Source: Gemmatimonadota bacterium (lineage in GTDB: Bacteria > Gemmatimonadota > Gemmatimonadetes > Gemmatimonadales > GWC2-71-9). From it: DNA of 64,000 bases. The stretch spans positions 570,011 to 634,010 of the forward strand of contig JAKLGU010000001.1 of assembly GCA_022710485.1 (NCBI GenBank), in the 5' to 3' direction. Under the pieces are notes generated by a model. The model saw nothing but the letters and a program-made list of their open reading frames with translations. It was not told where the DNA came from and made no database searches. This document shows positions 10,862 to 19,600 of this stretch, piece after piece; position 1 is the stretch's first letter, and every line of letters starts with the position of its first letter. The position numbers and the translations under genes were made by a program.

Positions 10862-12718
10862 ATGTCGATGCAAGTGTTTCGGAACAGCGCCAAGCCCCTC
10901 ATCTACATCGTCACCGCCTCGTTCTTCCTGTGGCTGGTGTTCGACCTCAGCGGCCTGTCCGGCGGAACCGGCCTGCTGTCCCAGACCAGCGCCGGCAAGG
11001 TGGACGGCCAGACGATCGAGGCGCGCTACTACACCACGCTGGTCCAGCAGACCATCGAGGAGCAGCAACGGACCTCGTCGAAGCCGCTCACGCTGGACGA
11101 CATCGTCGGCATCCGGAACGACGTCTGGAACCAGATCATCGAGGCGACGGTGCTGCAGCGGGAGTACAAGCGCCGGGGCCTGGTGGCCACGCCGCAGGAG
11201 ATCAGCGAGGCCATCAAGAACTTCCCGCCGCCGCAGCTGCAGACGGCGGAGCAGTTCCAGACCGAGGGCAAGTTCGACCTCTCCAAGTACCAGCGCTGGC
11301 TCGCTTCCGGGGTCGGGCAGCAGTACATCCCGGTCCTCGAGGCGCAGTACCGCGACCAGATCCTGCAGAGCAAGCTGCTGCGGGTGGTCACCGCCGACGT
11401 CTACCTCTCCGACCCCGCGCTCTGGCAGCTCTACCGCGACCGGAATGAGACCGCCACCATCGAGCTGGCGGCCATCCTCCCACGTCGCGCGATTCCCGAT
11501 TCGGCGGTGCAGGTCAGCGAGGAGGAGATGCAGGCCTATTACAAGGCCCACGCCGACCAGTTCAGCCGGTCGCCAACCGCGTACATGAGCTTCGTGGCGC
11601 TGCCCCGGCTGACCGACGGCAGCGACTCCGCCGCAGCCTACCAGCACGCCCTGGCCGTCCGGCAGGAAATCCTCGACGGCGCGCCGTTCGCGGAGATCGC
11701 CGCGCGGGAATCGTCGGACAGCATCTCGGCCTCGAAGGGCGGCGACCTCGGCGAGTGGACGCAGGGCTCGATGGTCGCGGCCTTCGACAGCGCCGCCTTC
11801 TCGATGCCCCTCAATACCCTGTCCATGCCGGTGCTCACGGACTTCGGCTACCACCTGATCGAGGTGTCGAGCCGGAAGGGCAAGACGGCCACCGGCCGCC
11901 ACATCCTGATTCCCATCGAGGTGACCGGGACGCACCGCGACCGGCTGGACGCGCAGGCGGACTCCCTGGAGGAACTCGGGGCCAGCCGGCTCGACCCCGC
12001 CGCGCTCGACACGGTCGCGCGGGCCCTGTCGCTCCCCCTCGGCCCGACTCCGCCGGTCCAGAAGGGCACCCAGCTGCAGATCGGGGTGCGCGTCATCCCC
12101 GACGCCGGCGCCTGGGCGTTCCAGGCCAAGGTGGGCGAAATCAGCCCGATCATCGAGACACCCATCGGCTACTACCTGTTCCGGCTGGACAGCATCACCC
12201 CCGAGGGTGTCCCCCCGCTCGACGCGATCCGCGAGGCGGTGATGATCTCCGTCGCCCAGGACAAGAAGATCGGCCTCGCCGCCGAGCTGGCGCAGAACTA
12301 CCTCCGGCGCGTCCGGGAAGGGAGCACGATGGAGCAGGCCGCCAACGCGCTCGGCATCCCGTACCGCAACCTGGGCCCGTTCAGCCGGGTCGAGAGCCCG
12401 GTGCCCAACCCGATCCTCACCGGCGCCGTCTTCAGCCTGCCGGTCGGGGCCGTCAGCGACGTGCTCGACACGGACGACGGCATGTACATCGTGCGGGTGG
12501 TGGCCCGGACGCCGGCGGATACCTCCGCCTTCCGGCAGGGGCTGGATGCGTACCGGACCGACGCGATCCGCCGGGCGCGCCAGGACCGGGCGCGGAACTA
12601 CCTGGAGGCGCTGCGGACCCAGGCCAAGGTGGTGGACCGTCGCGAGGGGCTCTTCCCGACCTCCGCGCAGGCCGAGGCCGCCGCCACCTCCGCCCTCGGG
12701 CAGAGCAACGGAATCTAG
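10862..12718 (+). CDS. ppiD: membrane-anchored parvulin peptidyl-prolyl isomerase, PpiD-like
   Basis: A 618-residue periplasmic folding factor. A single hydrophobic segment (about 12-30) anchors the N-terminus, followed by a SurA/PpiD-type helical chaperone region (about 50-230). A parvulin domain lies at about 240-340, with the typical FAEIAARESSD, GGDLGEW and GYHLIEV blocks, and a second, more divergent parvulin-like domain at about 343-450. The rest is a helical C-terminal region. The first ATG of the frame is at 10838, but the ATG at 10862 has GGGA eight bases upstream and is preferred. PpiD is favoured over SurA because of the uncleaved anchor. Monocistronic between its promoter and the hairpin at 12745. 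Confidence 0.8.
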   Translation: MSMQVFRNSAKPLIYIVTASFFLWLVFDLSGLSGGTGLLSQTSAGKVDGQTIEARYYTTLVQQTIEEQQRTSSKPLTLDDIVGIRNDVWNQIIEATVLQREYKRRGLVATPQEISEAIKNFPPPQLQTAEQFQTEGKFDLSKYQRWLASGVGQQYIPVLEAQYRDQILQSKLLRVVTADVYLSDPALWQLYRDRNETATIELAAILPRRAIPDSAVQVSEEEMQAYYKAHADQFSRSPTAYMSFVALPRLTDGSDSAAAYQHALAVRQEILDGAPFAEIAARESSDSISASKGGDLGEWTQGSMVAAFDSAAFSMPLNTLSMPVLTDFGYHLIEVSSRKGKTATGRHILIPIEVTGTHRDRLDAQADSLEELGASRLDPAALDTVARALSLPLGPTPPVQKGTQLQIGVRVIPDAGAWAFQAKVGEISPIIETPIGYYLFRLDSITPEGVPPLDAIREAVMISVAQDKKIGLAAELAQNYLRRVREGSTMEQAANALGIPYRNLGPFSRVESPVPNPILTGAVFSLPVGAVSDVLDTDDGMYIVRVVARTPADTSAFRQGLDAYRTDAIRRARQDRARNYLEALRTQAKVVDRREGLFPTSAQAEAAATSALGQSNGI

Positions 12719-12744
12719 GCCCGACTACCCACCGCAAACGCGGC

Positions 12745-12782
12745 GAGGGGCCGGACCGGGAAGTTCCCCGGTCCGGCCCCTC
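12745..12782. terminator. strong hairpin between convergent genes
   Basis: A 16-base perfect stem (12745-12760 with 12767-12782) around a 6-base loop, lying between the ends of the PpiD-like gene and tatA. There is no clear T-run on either side, but position and strength suggest a shared bidirectional terminator. Confidence 0.65.
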
Positions 12783-12802
12783 GTGCATTCCGGCTGGTGC
12801 GG

Positions 12803-13060
12803 CTACTGCGAGAGCCGCTTGGGCTCACCCGACCCGCTGCCCGTGGTGCTAGACGGCGGCGCATCCATGGACCGCGGCAGCTGCGCACGGTCGTCCGGGG
12901 CGCTGCTGATCGAGTCGCCGGCGTCGGAGATGCTGCGCTTGAACTCCCGGATTCCCTTGCCGATGGAGGAGCCGATCTCGGGCAGCCGCTTGGCGCCGAA
13001 GACCAGCAACACCACGACCATGAGGATCATCAATTCGGAAAAGCCGATGTTTCCGAGCAT
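12803..13060 (-). CDS. tatA: Sec-independent translocase protein TatA
   Basis: An 85-residue TatA/E-type protein, which oligomerises to form the channel-like element of the twin-arginine export system. The transmembrane helix at about 8-21 is followed by the F-G-A-K-R-L-P-E-I-G hinge and an amphipathic helix (GKGIREFKRSI), then a Ser/Pro-rich polar tail. TatC is encoded 9 kb away at 22400-23116. tatA is the last gene of its operon, 11 bases after the DUF4321-like gene. No TatB is seen. Confidence 0.93.
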   Translation of the reverse strand: MLGNIGFSELMILMVVVLLVFGAKRLPEIGSSIGKGIREFKRSISDAGDSISSAPDDRAQLPRSMDAPPSSTTGSGSGEPKRLSQ

Positions 13061-13071
13061 ACGGACCGCCT

Positions 13072-13344
13072 TTAGAAGAGGGACCGCGCGATGAAATAGG
13101 CCACGAGGACGCCCACGAGACTGAGCAACGTCACATCGAGCCCGACCGGCCCCAGCGTGAAGTTAACCACGAGGAGGTCCACGGAGACAGGCCCCACCGT
13201 CGGGTTGACCGCCGTGGTGAAGAAGTCCCGCGCCGCGCTTTCCGGCAGGAACCGCCGGAGCAGCGCCGTCAGGAAGCCGCCCGCCAGGAAGCCGGTGGTC
13301 AGGACACCGAGGTAGAACCCGGGGCGACGTGGTCCACCGGCCAT
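13072..13344 (-). CDS. small membrane protein, DUF4321-like
   Basis: A 90-residue protein with two hydrophobic segments (about 10-28 and 70-88) linked by a region ending in S-V-D-L-L-V-V-N-F-T-L-G-P-V-G-L-D, the layout of the DUF4321 family, whose function is unknown. The start overlaps the stop of the prenyl synthase by one base (TGATG), so it is probably made with that enzyme. The family assignment rests on pattern only. Confidence 0.6.
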   Translation of the reverse strand: MAGGPRRPGFYLGVLTTGFLAGGFLTALLRRFLPESAARDFFTTAVNPTVGPVSVDLLVVNFTLGPVGLDVTLLSLVGVLVAYFIARSLF

Positions 13345-14330
13345 CAGCTCCTCCGATCCAGGACGAACGGGATGCTCGCCCGAAGCGCCTCGCGGGCGGG
13401 ACTGGGGGCCAGGAGCTCGAGCGCGGCCTCGGCGCCAGTCGAGAGCGCGGCCGCCCGTTCGCGGGCGTAGTCGAGGCCCCCGGCCTCGGTCACCGCCTCC
13501 ACCACCGCGGCGATCTGCGCGTCCGTCGGCGTCTCGGTGTCCATCAGGGCCGACACCTCGCGGCGCTGACTGGCAGACAGCTTCGGCAGCGCATGGATCA
13601 GCGGCAGCGTCACCTTGTGCTCCCGAAGGTCCGCGCCGACCGGCTTGCCGGTGATCGTGGCGTCGCCGGTGTAGTCGAGCAGGTCGTCCACGATCTGGAA
13701 CGCCATGCCCAGCCGCAAGCCGAACTCCCGCATGGCCTGACGCTGCTCACCCGGCGCGCGGATGGCGCCCGTTTCGCAGGCGCCGGAGAGGAGCGAGGCC
13801 GTCTTGGCCATGATCAGCAGGTCGTACTGCTCCTCCGAAAAGGCCAGCCGGTCGTGCGCCAGCAGCTGGCGCATCTCGCCGACGGTCATCTCGTTCGTGA
13901 CCCGCCCCAGGATCCGCAGCGGCTCGAGGTCCGCGAGCCGCACCAGCTCGATGACCGCGCGGGAGTACAGGTAGTCGCCCATGATGACCGACACCTGGTG
14001 GCTGAACAGGGCGTTGATCGTCGGCATCCCGCGGCGGCGCACGGAATGGTCCACGGAGTCGTCGTGGACGAGGGTGGCGAGGTGGATCAGCTCCACGACC
14101 GCGCCGAGCGTGGCGGCCCGCGGATCGGGGGCGCCGGTCGCCTCGTCCGCCAGCAGCAGCAGCGTGGGCCGCAGCATCTTGCCCTGCATCTGCAGGAGGT
14201 GCGCGTTGACTTCCGCGATCAGGCCGAAATCCGCCTCGACGATGCGGCGGAGCTCGGACCGGACCTCGTCCAGCCGGGCGCGCACGGGCGCCTGGATGTC
14301 CGCGAGCGTGGCGGGAATCGCCTGGGTCAC
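13344..14330 (-). CDS. ispB: trans-polyprenyl diphosphate synthase
   Basis: A 328-residue all-helical prenyltransferase that extends an allylic diphosphate with isopentenyl diphosphate, most likely making the octa- or heptaprenyl side chain of the respiratory quinone. The first aspartate-rich motif is degenerate-looking but typical of long-chain enzymes (H-D-D-S-V-D, near 89-94), followed by R-R-R-G-M-P-T-I-N. The second is D-D-L-L-D in FQIVDDLLDYTGD, and GKPVGADLREHKVTLPLI completes the family pattern. Chain length cannot be read from sequence alone, so hepT/sdsA are alternatives. The start overlaps the upstream TPR gene by four bases. Confidence 0.88.
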   Translation of the reverse strand: MTQAIPATLADIQAPVRARLDEVRSELRRIVEADFGLIAEVNAHLLQMQGKMLRPTLLLLADEATGAPDPRAATLGAVVELIHLATLVHDDSVDHSVRRRGMPTINALFSHQVSVIMGDYLYSRAVIELVRLADLEPLRILGRVTNEMTVGEMRQLLAHDRLAFSEEQYDLLIMAKTASLLSGACETGAIRAPGEQRQAMREFGLRLGMAFQIVDDLLDYTGDATITGKPVGADLREHKVTLPLIHALPKLSASQRREVSALMDTETPTDAQIAAVVEAVTEAGGLDYARERAAALSTGAEAALELLAPSPAREALRASIPFVLDRRS

Positions 14331-16603
14331 GGTGTTTCGCCCTTCGAAATGGCGCGCAGCCGCTCGGCGAGGTCCATGAAGTGGATGTCCACCGCCAGCG
14401 CGCGCCGATAATACGGCTGAGCCTCGTGCCCCCGCCCCTCCGCCTCGAGCGCCCGCCCGAGCCAGTACAGCAGGCCGATCTTCTCGTCGTCCTGGCCGCT
14501 CAGCCCGTCCACGGCACGGCGGAGGATGGCCTCGGCCACCGCAAACTGCCCCTTGTCGAAGAAGGAGGAGCCAAGCGCCTCCGAGGTCCGCAGCCGCGCG
14601 TCGGGCGACCGGAGCGCCTTCTGGAACTCCGCGATCGCCTCGTCGAGCAGGCCCATCTCCTTGAACGCGATGCCCAGGTCGTAGTGCGACTGGAAGTCCT
14701 CGGCGTCGAGGTTCTCGTCGATCCCGCGCTTGAATTGCTTCAGCATCTCGGCGAAGTCCCGCTCCTCGTCGCCGGTCGGCTCCTCGTCCTGCACCCGCAT
14801 CCGGGTGTCCTTCGGCCGGCCACCCACGTCGCCGTCGAGCACCATGGCGCCGAGGTCCACAAACCCCTCCGGCGGCGCGGCCGCCGTCGCCGGCGCGCTC
14901 GGGGGGGGAGGCGGCGCAAGCGAATCGATGGCCGCACGCGCCCGGGCGTTGTCCGGCTCGCTCTCGGCCACCCGGCCGTACACCGCCAACGCCTTCTCGA
15001 CGGCCCCCACGCGGACGAGCGCGTCGCCCAGCTCCAGGTACGCGTCGACGACGCGCGTGCGGTTGCCCACGCGGTAGGCGAGCTCCACGAGCTTCTGGTA
15101 GTACCGGATCCCGTCCGGCTCCAGCCGGGCCAGCTCCTCCGCCACGTCGTTCGCCCCGTCCCAGTCTTCGAGCTCCTCGAAGCGGGAGAGCGCCAGGTTC
15201 AGCTCCTCCACCCCGCGCCCGTGCTCGCCGGTGGCGAGCAGCGCCTCGCCGAGCGCCCGGTGCACGGCAGGATCATCGGGGTTGTCGAGGACCCGGTCCT
15301 CGAGCTCCGTCACGCGCGCCTCGGCCGACACCTCCTCCACGCCGGCGCCCTGCGCGCCGGCGGCGGGCGCCTCGCCTTCCACCAGCTGCAGCGCCGGATC
15401 GTCGGTGGCCCAGACCGGCGGCGCCTCGACGACGTAACTCTCGGCGTCGGCCCCGTCGGCCAGGTCGACGTCGACGTCTCCCAGGAGCGGCGACTCCTCG
15501 ATCCGTCCCGCGGGCGCAGGGTCATCCTGGATGGCCGAGACCGGCAGGTCGAACGTCATGTCGGACACCAGGCCGGTCGAGTCCGTCGGCACGAGCGTGA
15601 CGGTGTCCGCCTGGTCGAACTCCGCCGGCTCGAAGCCCTCGAGCGGCGCGGGAAGGTCCTCGGCGTCGAGGGTGGTGTTGTCCTCGACCAGGTCGGGATC
15701 CGCGGGGAGAATTTCGAGATTGTCGAGGTCCGCCGTCCCGACCCGCTCCAGACCCTCCATCGGGACCACCTCGAACTCCAGGTCGCCCGCTTCGAGTTCG
15801 GACTGCAGCAGGTCCGACGCGGACATGGTGACCTCGTCCACCGGCGCGTCGGCCACGGGCGGCGGCTCGTCAGCCGTCCGGACCTCGCGCGTCGGGGCGC
15901 CGAACCCGACCGGCGACCCGAAGGGAGTGTCGAGGCCGATGTCGAGGAACACGAGGTCGCCACGGCGACGGGGCTCTTCGGCCGGCGCCGGCGCGGTCGC
16001 CTCCATTTCGTGCATCCGCTCCCGCGTTCGCTGCGCGCCAGTCTGGTCCCCGCGGCCCTCCAGCTCCGTCGCGAGCTTCTCCAGCTGCTCCCGCGCCTCG
16101 GCGCCCCGCGACGCCACACGCAGCAGTTCGGACAGCATGACCCGGATCTCGTCGCTGCTGCCGAATTGGTCCGCAAACTCCTTCACGTCGCGAAGCGCGG
16201 TGTCCCGCATGTTATCGCGATTCATGCGGTCGAGATACTCGATCAGGTTCTTCTTGGCCTCGCCGGCCATGTTCTTCTTCGCGTGGAGCCGGGCGAGCTG
16301 GATGTACGTGCGGGTGCGGTGGGGATCGTAGCGGAGGATCTTGCCGCAGACGGCGATGGCGTTGTTGGAGAATCCCTGTTCGCTGTACAGCTCGACCGCC
16401 CGTTCGTACGAGCGAACGGCGGCGGGGATGTCCCCGACCTTCAGGTGCAGGTCGCCGACCTTGTTGTAGAGGGCCAAGTCGGGCGCGGCTTCCTCGCCGG
16501 ACTCGAACGCCTCGAGGACTCGCTGGTAGACCTCGATGGCCTTCCGCCACTCCTCCTTCTGCTCGTGCTTCCTGGCGGTGTCCTTGAGCTTTTCGAGGTT
16601 CAT
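14327..16603 (-). CDS. large TPR protein with acidic linker
   Basis: A 758-residue cytoplasmic protein. Residues 1-200 hold about four TPR units (starting DLALYNKVGDLHLKVGD), 205-430 form an acidic disordered linker, 430-560 a second TPR block, and 615-750 a third. The linker contains P-L-E-G-F-E-P-A-E-F at 320-329 and a related P-M-E-G-L-E at 281-286; the first matches residues 228-237 of the TPR protein at 8891-10699. Architecture suggests a scaffold with dedicated short binding motifs, but no function is known. First gene of the operon with ispB, the DUF4321-like gene and tatA; promoter at 16676-16704. Confidence 0.85.
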   Translation of the reverse strand: MNLEKLKDTARKHEQKEEWRKAIEVYQRVLEAFESGEEAAPDLALYNKVGDLHLKVGDIPAAVRSYERAVELYSEQGFSNNAIAVCGKILRYDPHRTRTYIQLARLHAKKNMAGEAKKNLIEYLDRMNRDNMRDTALRDVKEFADQFGSSDEIRVMLSELLRVASRGAEAREQLEKLATELEGRGDQTGAQRTRERMHEMEATAPAPAEEPRRRGDLVFLDIGLDTPFGSPVGFGAPTREVRTADEPPPVADAPVDEVTMSASDLLQSELEAGDLEFEVVPMEGLERVGTADLDNLEILPADPDLVEDNTTLDAEDLPAPLEGFEPAEFDQADTVTLVPTDSTGLVSDMTFDLPVSAIQDDPAPAGRIEESPLLGDVDVDLADGADAESYVVEAPPVWATDDPALQLVEGEAPAAGAQGAGVEEVSAEARVTELEDRVLDNPDDPAVHRALGEALLATGEHGRGVEELNLALSRFEELEDWDGANDVAEELARLEPDGIRYYQKLVELAYRVGNRTRVVDAYLELGDALVRVGAVEKALAVYGRVAESEPDNARARAAIDSLAPPPPPSAPATAAAPPEGFVDLGAMVLDGDVGGRPKDTRMRVQDEEPTGDEERDFAEMLKQFKRGIDENLDAEDFQSHYDLGIAFKEMGLLDEAIAEFQKALRSPDARLRTSEALGSSFFDKGQFAVAEAILRRAVDGLSGQDDEKIGLLYWLGRALEAEGRGHEAQPYYRRALAVDIHFMDLAERLRAISKGETP

Positions 16604-16675
16604 TCGGGCTCGGCCAGAGAAGGAGGAAAGCGGCGACAGGACTTGGACTTAGACTTGTGCGCGAAGCACCTCGGA

Positions 16676-16704
16676 AAGATATGGAGGCGGAAGGGGGGGA
16701 GCAA
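16676..16704 (-). promoter_or_regulatory. sigma70-like promoter for the TPR-ispB-tatA operon
   Basis: On the minus strand TTGCTC (16699-16704) is followed after 17 bases by TATCTT (16676-16681). The -35 begins right after the hutH-like stop codon. The leader to the ATG at 16603 would be about 65 bases. Confidence 0.5.
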
Positions 16705-16705
16705 G

Positions 16706-18238
16706 CTAGGCGAGCGTGGCGGGATCGAAGACCCCGGCCCGGATCGCCTCCGCCAGCCGCGCAAGATCGGGCGCGGGCGGCCGGTCCTCCGCGAGCGGCG
16801 GCACCGCCGGGCGCAGCCCCCGGAGCCGGTCGTGGAGCAGGCCGACGCCGCGGCCCGGCGTAAGCGGCCGCAGGAGGTCGAGCCCCTGTCCCGCGCACAG
16901 CAGCTCCGTGGCGACGACGTGCACCGCGTTGTCGAGGATCCGTCGCGCCTTGTAGGCCGCCCCCATCCCCATCGGGACGAAGTCCTCCTGGTTCGCGTCC
17001 GTCGGGATCGACCCGATGCTCGCCGGGTGGGCCAGGGTGCGGGACTCCGCCACCAGCGCCGCGGCCGTGATCTGCACCATCATGTAGCCCGACGAAAGCC
17101 CAGGGTCGCTCGTGAGGAAGGCGGGGAGCCCCTGCGACAGGTCGGGATTCACCAGGCGCTCCACCCGGCGCTCCGAAATCGCCTGCAGCGTGGTGACGGC
17201 CACCGCGAGGAAGTCGAGGGCCTGCGCCACCGGCTGGCCGTGGAAGTTGCCGCCGGAGAGCACGTCGCCGTTGTCGAAGACGAGGGGATTGTCGGTCGAG
17301 GCGTTGAGCTCGACGGCGGTCGTCCGCGCCGCGAACGCGATCGCGTCCCACACCGCGCCGAGCACCTGCGGCGTGCACCGGAGGCTGTACGCGTCCTGGA
17401 CCCGGGGGTCGTCGTCCCGGTGGGATTCGCGGATGGCGCTGTCGGTGAGCAGCTCCCGCATCAGGCGGGCGGTCTCGATCTGGCCCGCATGGGGGCGGGC
17501 GGCGTGGATCCGTTCGTCCAGCGGCGTCGGCGTGCCGCGGAGCGCCTCGAGGCTCATGGCCGCCGCGCCCACCGCGCTCCGCCAGAGCACCTCGGCGTCG
17601 TGAATCATCAGGGCCAGCATCGCGGTCTGGGCCTGCGTGCCGTTGATGAAGGCGAGCCCTTCCTTCGGCGCGAAACGGTACGGCGCGAGCCCGGCGGCCG
17701 CCAGCGCGGCGGCGGCCGGCGCGCGCCGCCCCGCCTCGAGCACCTCCCCCTCCCCCATCAGGACCAGCGCCACGTGACTCAGCGGCGCCAGGTCCCCGCT
17801 CGCCCCAACGCTGCCCTGCTCCGGCACCAGCGGCACAATGCCGGCGTTCAGGAGGCCGAGGAGCGCCTCCACGAGGGCGGGGCGCACGCCGCTGGTCGGG
17901 CGGAGGAGGACGTTCGCCCGAAGGATCATCAGCCCGCGAACGACGTCGGGCGGCAGTGGCGCCCCGACTCCGGCGGCGTGGCTCCGGATCAGGTTGACCT
18001 GGAGCCGCTCGAGATCCGCCGGCGCGATTCGGACGTTGGCGAGCTTGCCGAACCCGGTGTTGATGCCGTAGATGGTCTGGCCCGAGGCGAGGGCGCGTTC
18101 GACGCGTGACCGGCTTGCCGCGAGCGCCGCGAGGGCGCCGGGCTGAACGCCAACGCGGCACGCAGGATTGCGTGCCGCGTGGACCACGGCGGGGACTGTG
18201 AGCGAGTTGCCGTCGAGCAGCAGGGTGTCGGTAGGCAT
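16706..18238 (-). CDS. hutH: aromatic amino acid lyase, histidine ammonia-lyase-like
   Basis: A 510-residue MIO-cofactor enzyme that would deaminate histidine to urocanate or act on another aromatic amino acid. The MIO-forming triad is in GSVGASGDLAPLSH, with the upstream YGINTGFG (active-site Tyr) and NLIRSHAAGVG. Late in the chain the conserved loop reads N-Q-E-D-F-V-P-M-G, where histidine lyases usually have E-D-H-V-S-M. The ATG at 18238 is used because the family begins a few residues before LLLDG; an upstream GTG at 18271 is possible. No hutU, hutI or hutG is nearby, so the histidine-degradation role is unproven. It lies 42 bases after the lipoprotein gene. Confidence 0.8.
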   Translation of the reverse strand: MPTDTLLLDGNSLTVPAVVHAARNPACRVGVQPGALAALAASRSRVERALASGQTIYGINTGFGKLANVRIAPADLERLQVNLIRSHAAGVGAPLPPDVVRGLMILRANVLLRPTSGVRPALVEALLGLLNAGIVPLVPEQGSVGASGDLAPLSHVALVLMGEGEVLEAGRRAPAAAALAAAGLAPYRFAPKEGLAFINGTQAQTAMLALMIHDAEVLWRSAVGAAAMSLEALRGTPTPLDERIHAARPHAGQIETARLMRELLTDSAIRESHRDDDPRVQDAYSLRCTPQVLGAVWDAIAFAARTTAVELNASTDNPLVFDNGDVLSGGNFHGQPVAQALDFLAVAVTTLQAISERRVERLVNPDLSQGLPAFLTSDPGLSSGYMMVQITAAALVAESRTLAHPASIGSIPTDANQEDFVPMGMGAAYKARRILDNAVHVVATELLCAGQGLDLLRPLTPGRGVGLLHDRLRGLRPAVPPLAEDRPPAPDLARLAEAIRAGVFDPATLA

Positions 18239-18280
18239 CTGCCGAAATTGCCCGAACATCCCGGCCCGCACAAGCCCGTC

Positions 18281-19453
18281 CTAGTGCGCGATCGTCACTC
18301 CGGTCGGCCTGGCGGCGCGAATACCGCCGCCCACCACGAGCTCCGGATTCCCCGGATCGGTCTGGTACGCCCAGTCGAGGATCAGGAAGTCCTGGCCGAC
18401 GTGGGTGACGCGGATCGCGCCGTACCGGGCGAAGGCGTCGCCGCCGCTCATCTCGAACACGTATCCCCAGCCGACGAGTGCGTCGATCGGCAGCGGGCTG
18501 TACACCTGGTCCGGCGCCCAGTCGACGTCGGTCAGGTCGCCGACCGGGGCGTTGCCGTAGAACTCGACGCCGGTGCCGGCGCGCACCGGGCGGAACCGCA
18601 GGCCGCCGAGGCCGTTCCGCTCGACCACGAAGTCGATGTCGGGGGCGTTGCCGGGGCCGACGAGCCCGAGCTCGGAGGGCTGCACGAACTGGTCGAAGTT
18701 CAGGTCCTTCCAGAAACGGAACCCGCTCTGGCTGAGCGTCAGCTCCCGCGCGTACAGGACGATGTTCCGCGCGTCAGGACGGGGGGTGTCGGCCCGGATC
18801 GGGGACCAGAGGCTCTCGTACCCTTCGACGCTCACGGCGGTTACCGCGAAGCAGCGCGGCTGGCCGTTGGGTAGCGCGCCGGAGATGAACTCCGGTGCCA
18901 CCGTGGTGCCCTCGAGGAACCAGTCCACGTCGCAGAGGTTGGCGTCAATGTCGTACGCCGCGCTGTAGATCCGGTAGGCGGCGAACCGGGCCGGGGAGGC
19001 GTCGTGGGCGTTGTCGGTCCAGTCGAGCGCAATGGCGCCGTCGAGGCTGATGCTGAAGAGTGACGCGGGCGCCGGCAGGGCCAGGCGCTCGTCGATCGTG
19101 ACGGTCGGGCTCGCGCCGCTCTCGAAGCCGTTCAGGTCCTCCGCCGTCACGTAGTATTGCAAGTCCGGCGGGCCGTTGTCGTGGTAGGTGTTGGAGGTGG
19201 TTGAGCCGCGGAGCCCGAATGCCTCGGCCGTCGAGCCTCGTGAATAGACATGCCAGACGGCGAGATTGGGATCGCCGTCGTCGGGCCACGAGAGCAGCAG
19301 GCCGGATGGCGCCGTTCCGGTCCCGATGGGCTCGACCTGATAATAGAGCGCAACCGGCGGCTGGATGCCTCCGGGGGGCGGGGCGATGACTTCAGTGTAG
19401 GAATCGCAGGCGGCGAGTGTCAGCACGGCCGCACCGGCCCAGACGAGACGCAT
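18281..19453 (-). CDS. secreted lipoprotein with fibronectin-type-III-like regions
   Basis: A 390-residue predicted lipoprotein: MRLVWAGAAVLTLAAC is a short signal with lipobox L-A-A-C. Two regions look like fibronectin type III or similar beta-sandwiches (about 30-110 and 118-220, each opening with a Pro-rich strand and containing L-x-W-x-D and Y-x-I/V-Y-x motifs). A C-terminal half of about 160 residues matches nothing I recognise. GAGGAA five bases before the ATG decides this start over one at 19498. The sequence looks surface or periplasmic, with no catalytic motif evident. Confidence 0.7.
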   Translation of the reverse strand: MRLVWAGAAVLTLAACDSYTEVIAPPPGGIQPPVALYYQVEPIGTGTAPSGLLLSWPDDGDPNLAVWHVYSRGSTAEAFGLRGSTTSNTYHDNGPPDLQYYVTAEDLNGFESGASPTVTIDERLALPAPASLFSISLDGAIALDWTDNAHDASPARFAAYRIYSAAYDIDANLCDVDWFLEGTTVAPEFISGALPNGQPRCFAVTAVSVEGYESLWSPIRADTPRPDARNIVLYARELTLSQSGFRFWKDLNFDQFVQPSELGLVGPGNAPDIDFVVERNGLGGLRFRPVRAGTGVEFYGNAPVGDLTDVDWAPDQVYSPLPIDALVGWGYVFEMSGGDAFARYGAIRVTHVGQDFLILDWAYQTDPGNPELVVGGGIRAARPTGVTIAH

Positions 19454-19600
19454 CGGAGTTCCTCGAAGAGGGGACACTTGGGAAAACGCACGGTCCATGC
19501 CATGTCGGAATGAACCTCAAGTCATTATGCCATATTGTGTTACGATATGCGTACGGGGGCGCTCATGTCCGCCATCGAGGACGTTTGCGCCTCCTGGCGA

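Noticed and set aside
14381..18109. A very long open plus-strand frame (over 1200 codons) opposite the TPR gene and hutH-like gene
   Set aside because: In DNA this rich in G and C, the antisense of real genes often lacks stops. The translation is low-complexity, rich in Arg, Gly and Pro, with no domain, while both minus-strand genes have clear family motifs.
19454..19600. A promoter before the lipoprotein gene
   Set aside because: CATAAT is present on the minus strand, but no -35 at the right distance; left uncalled.
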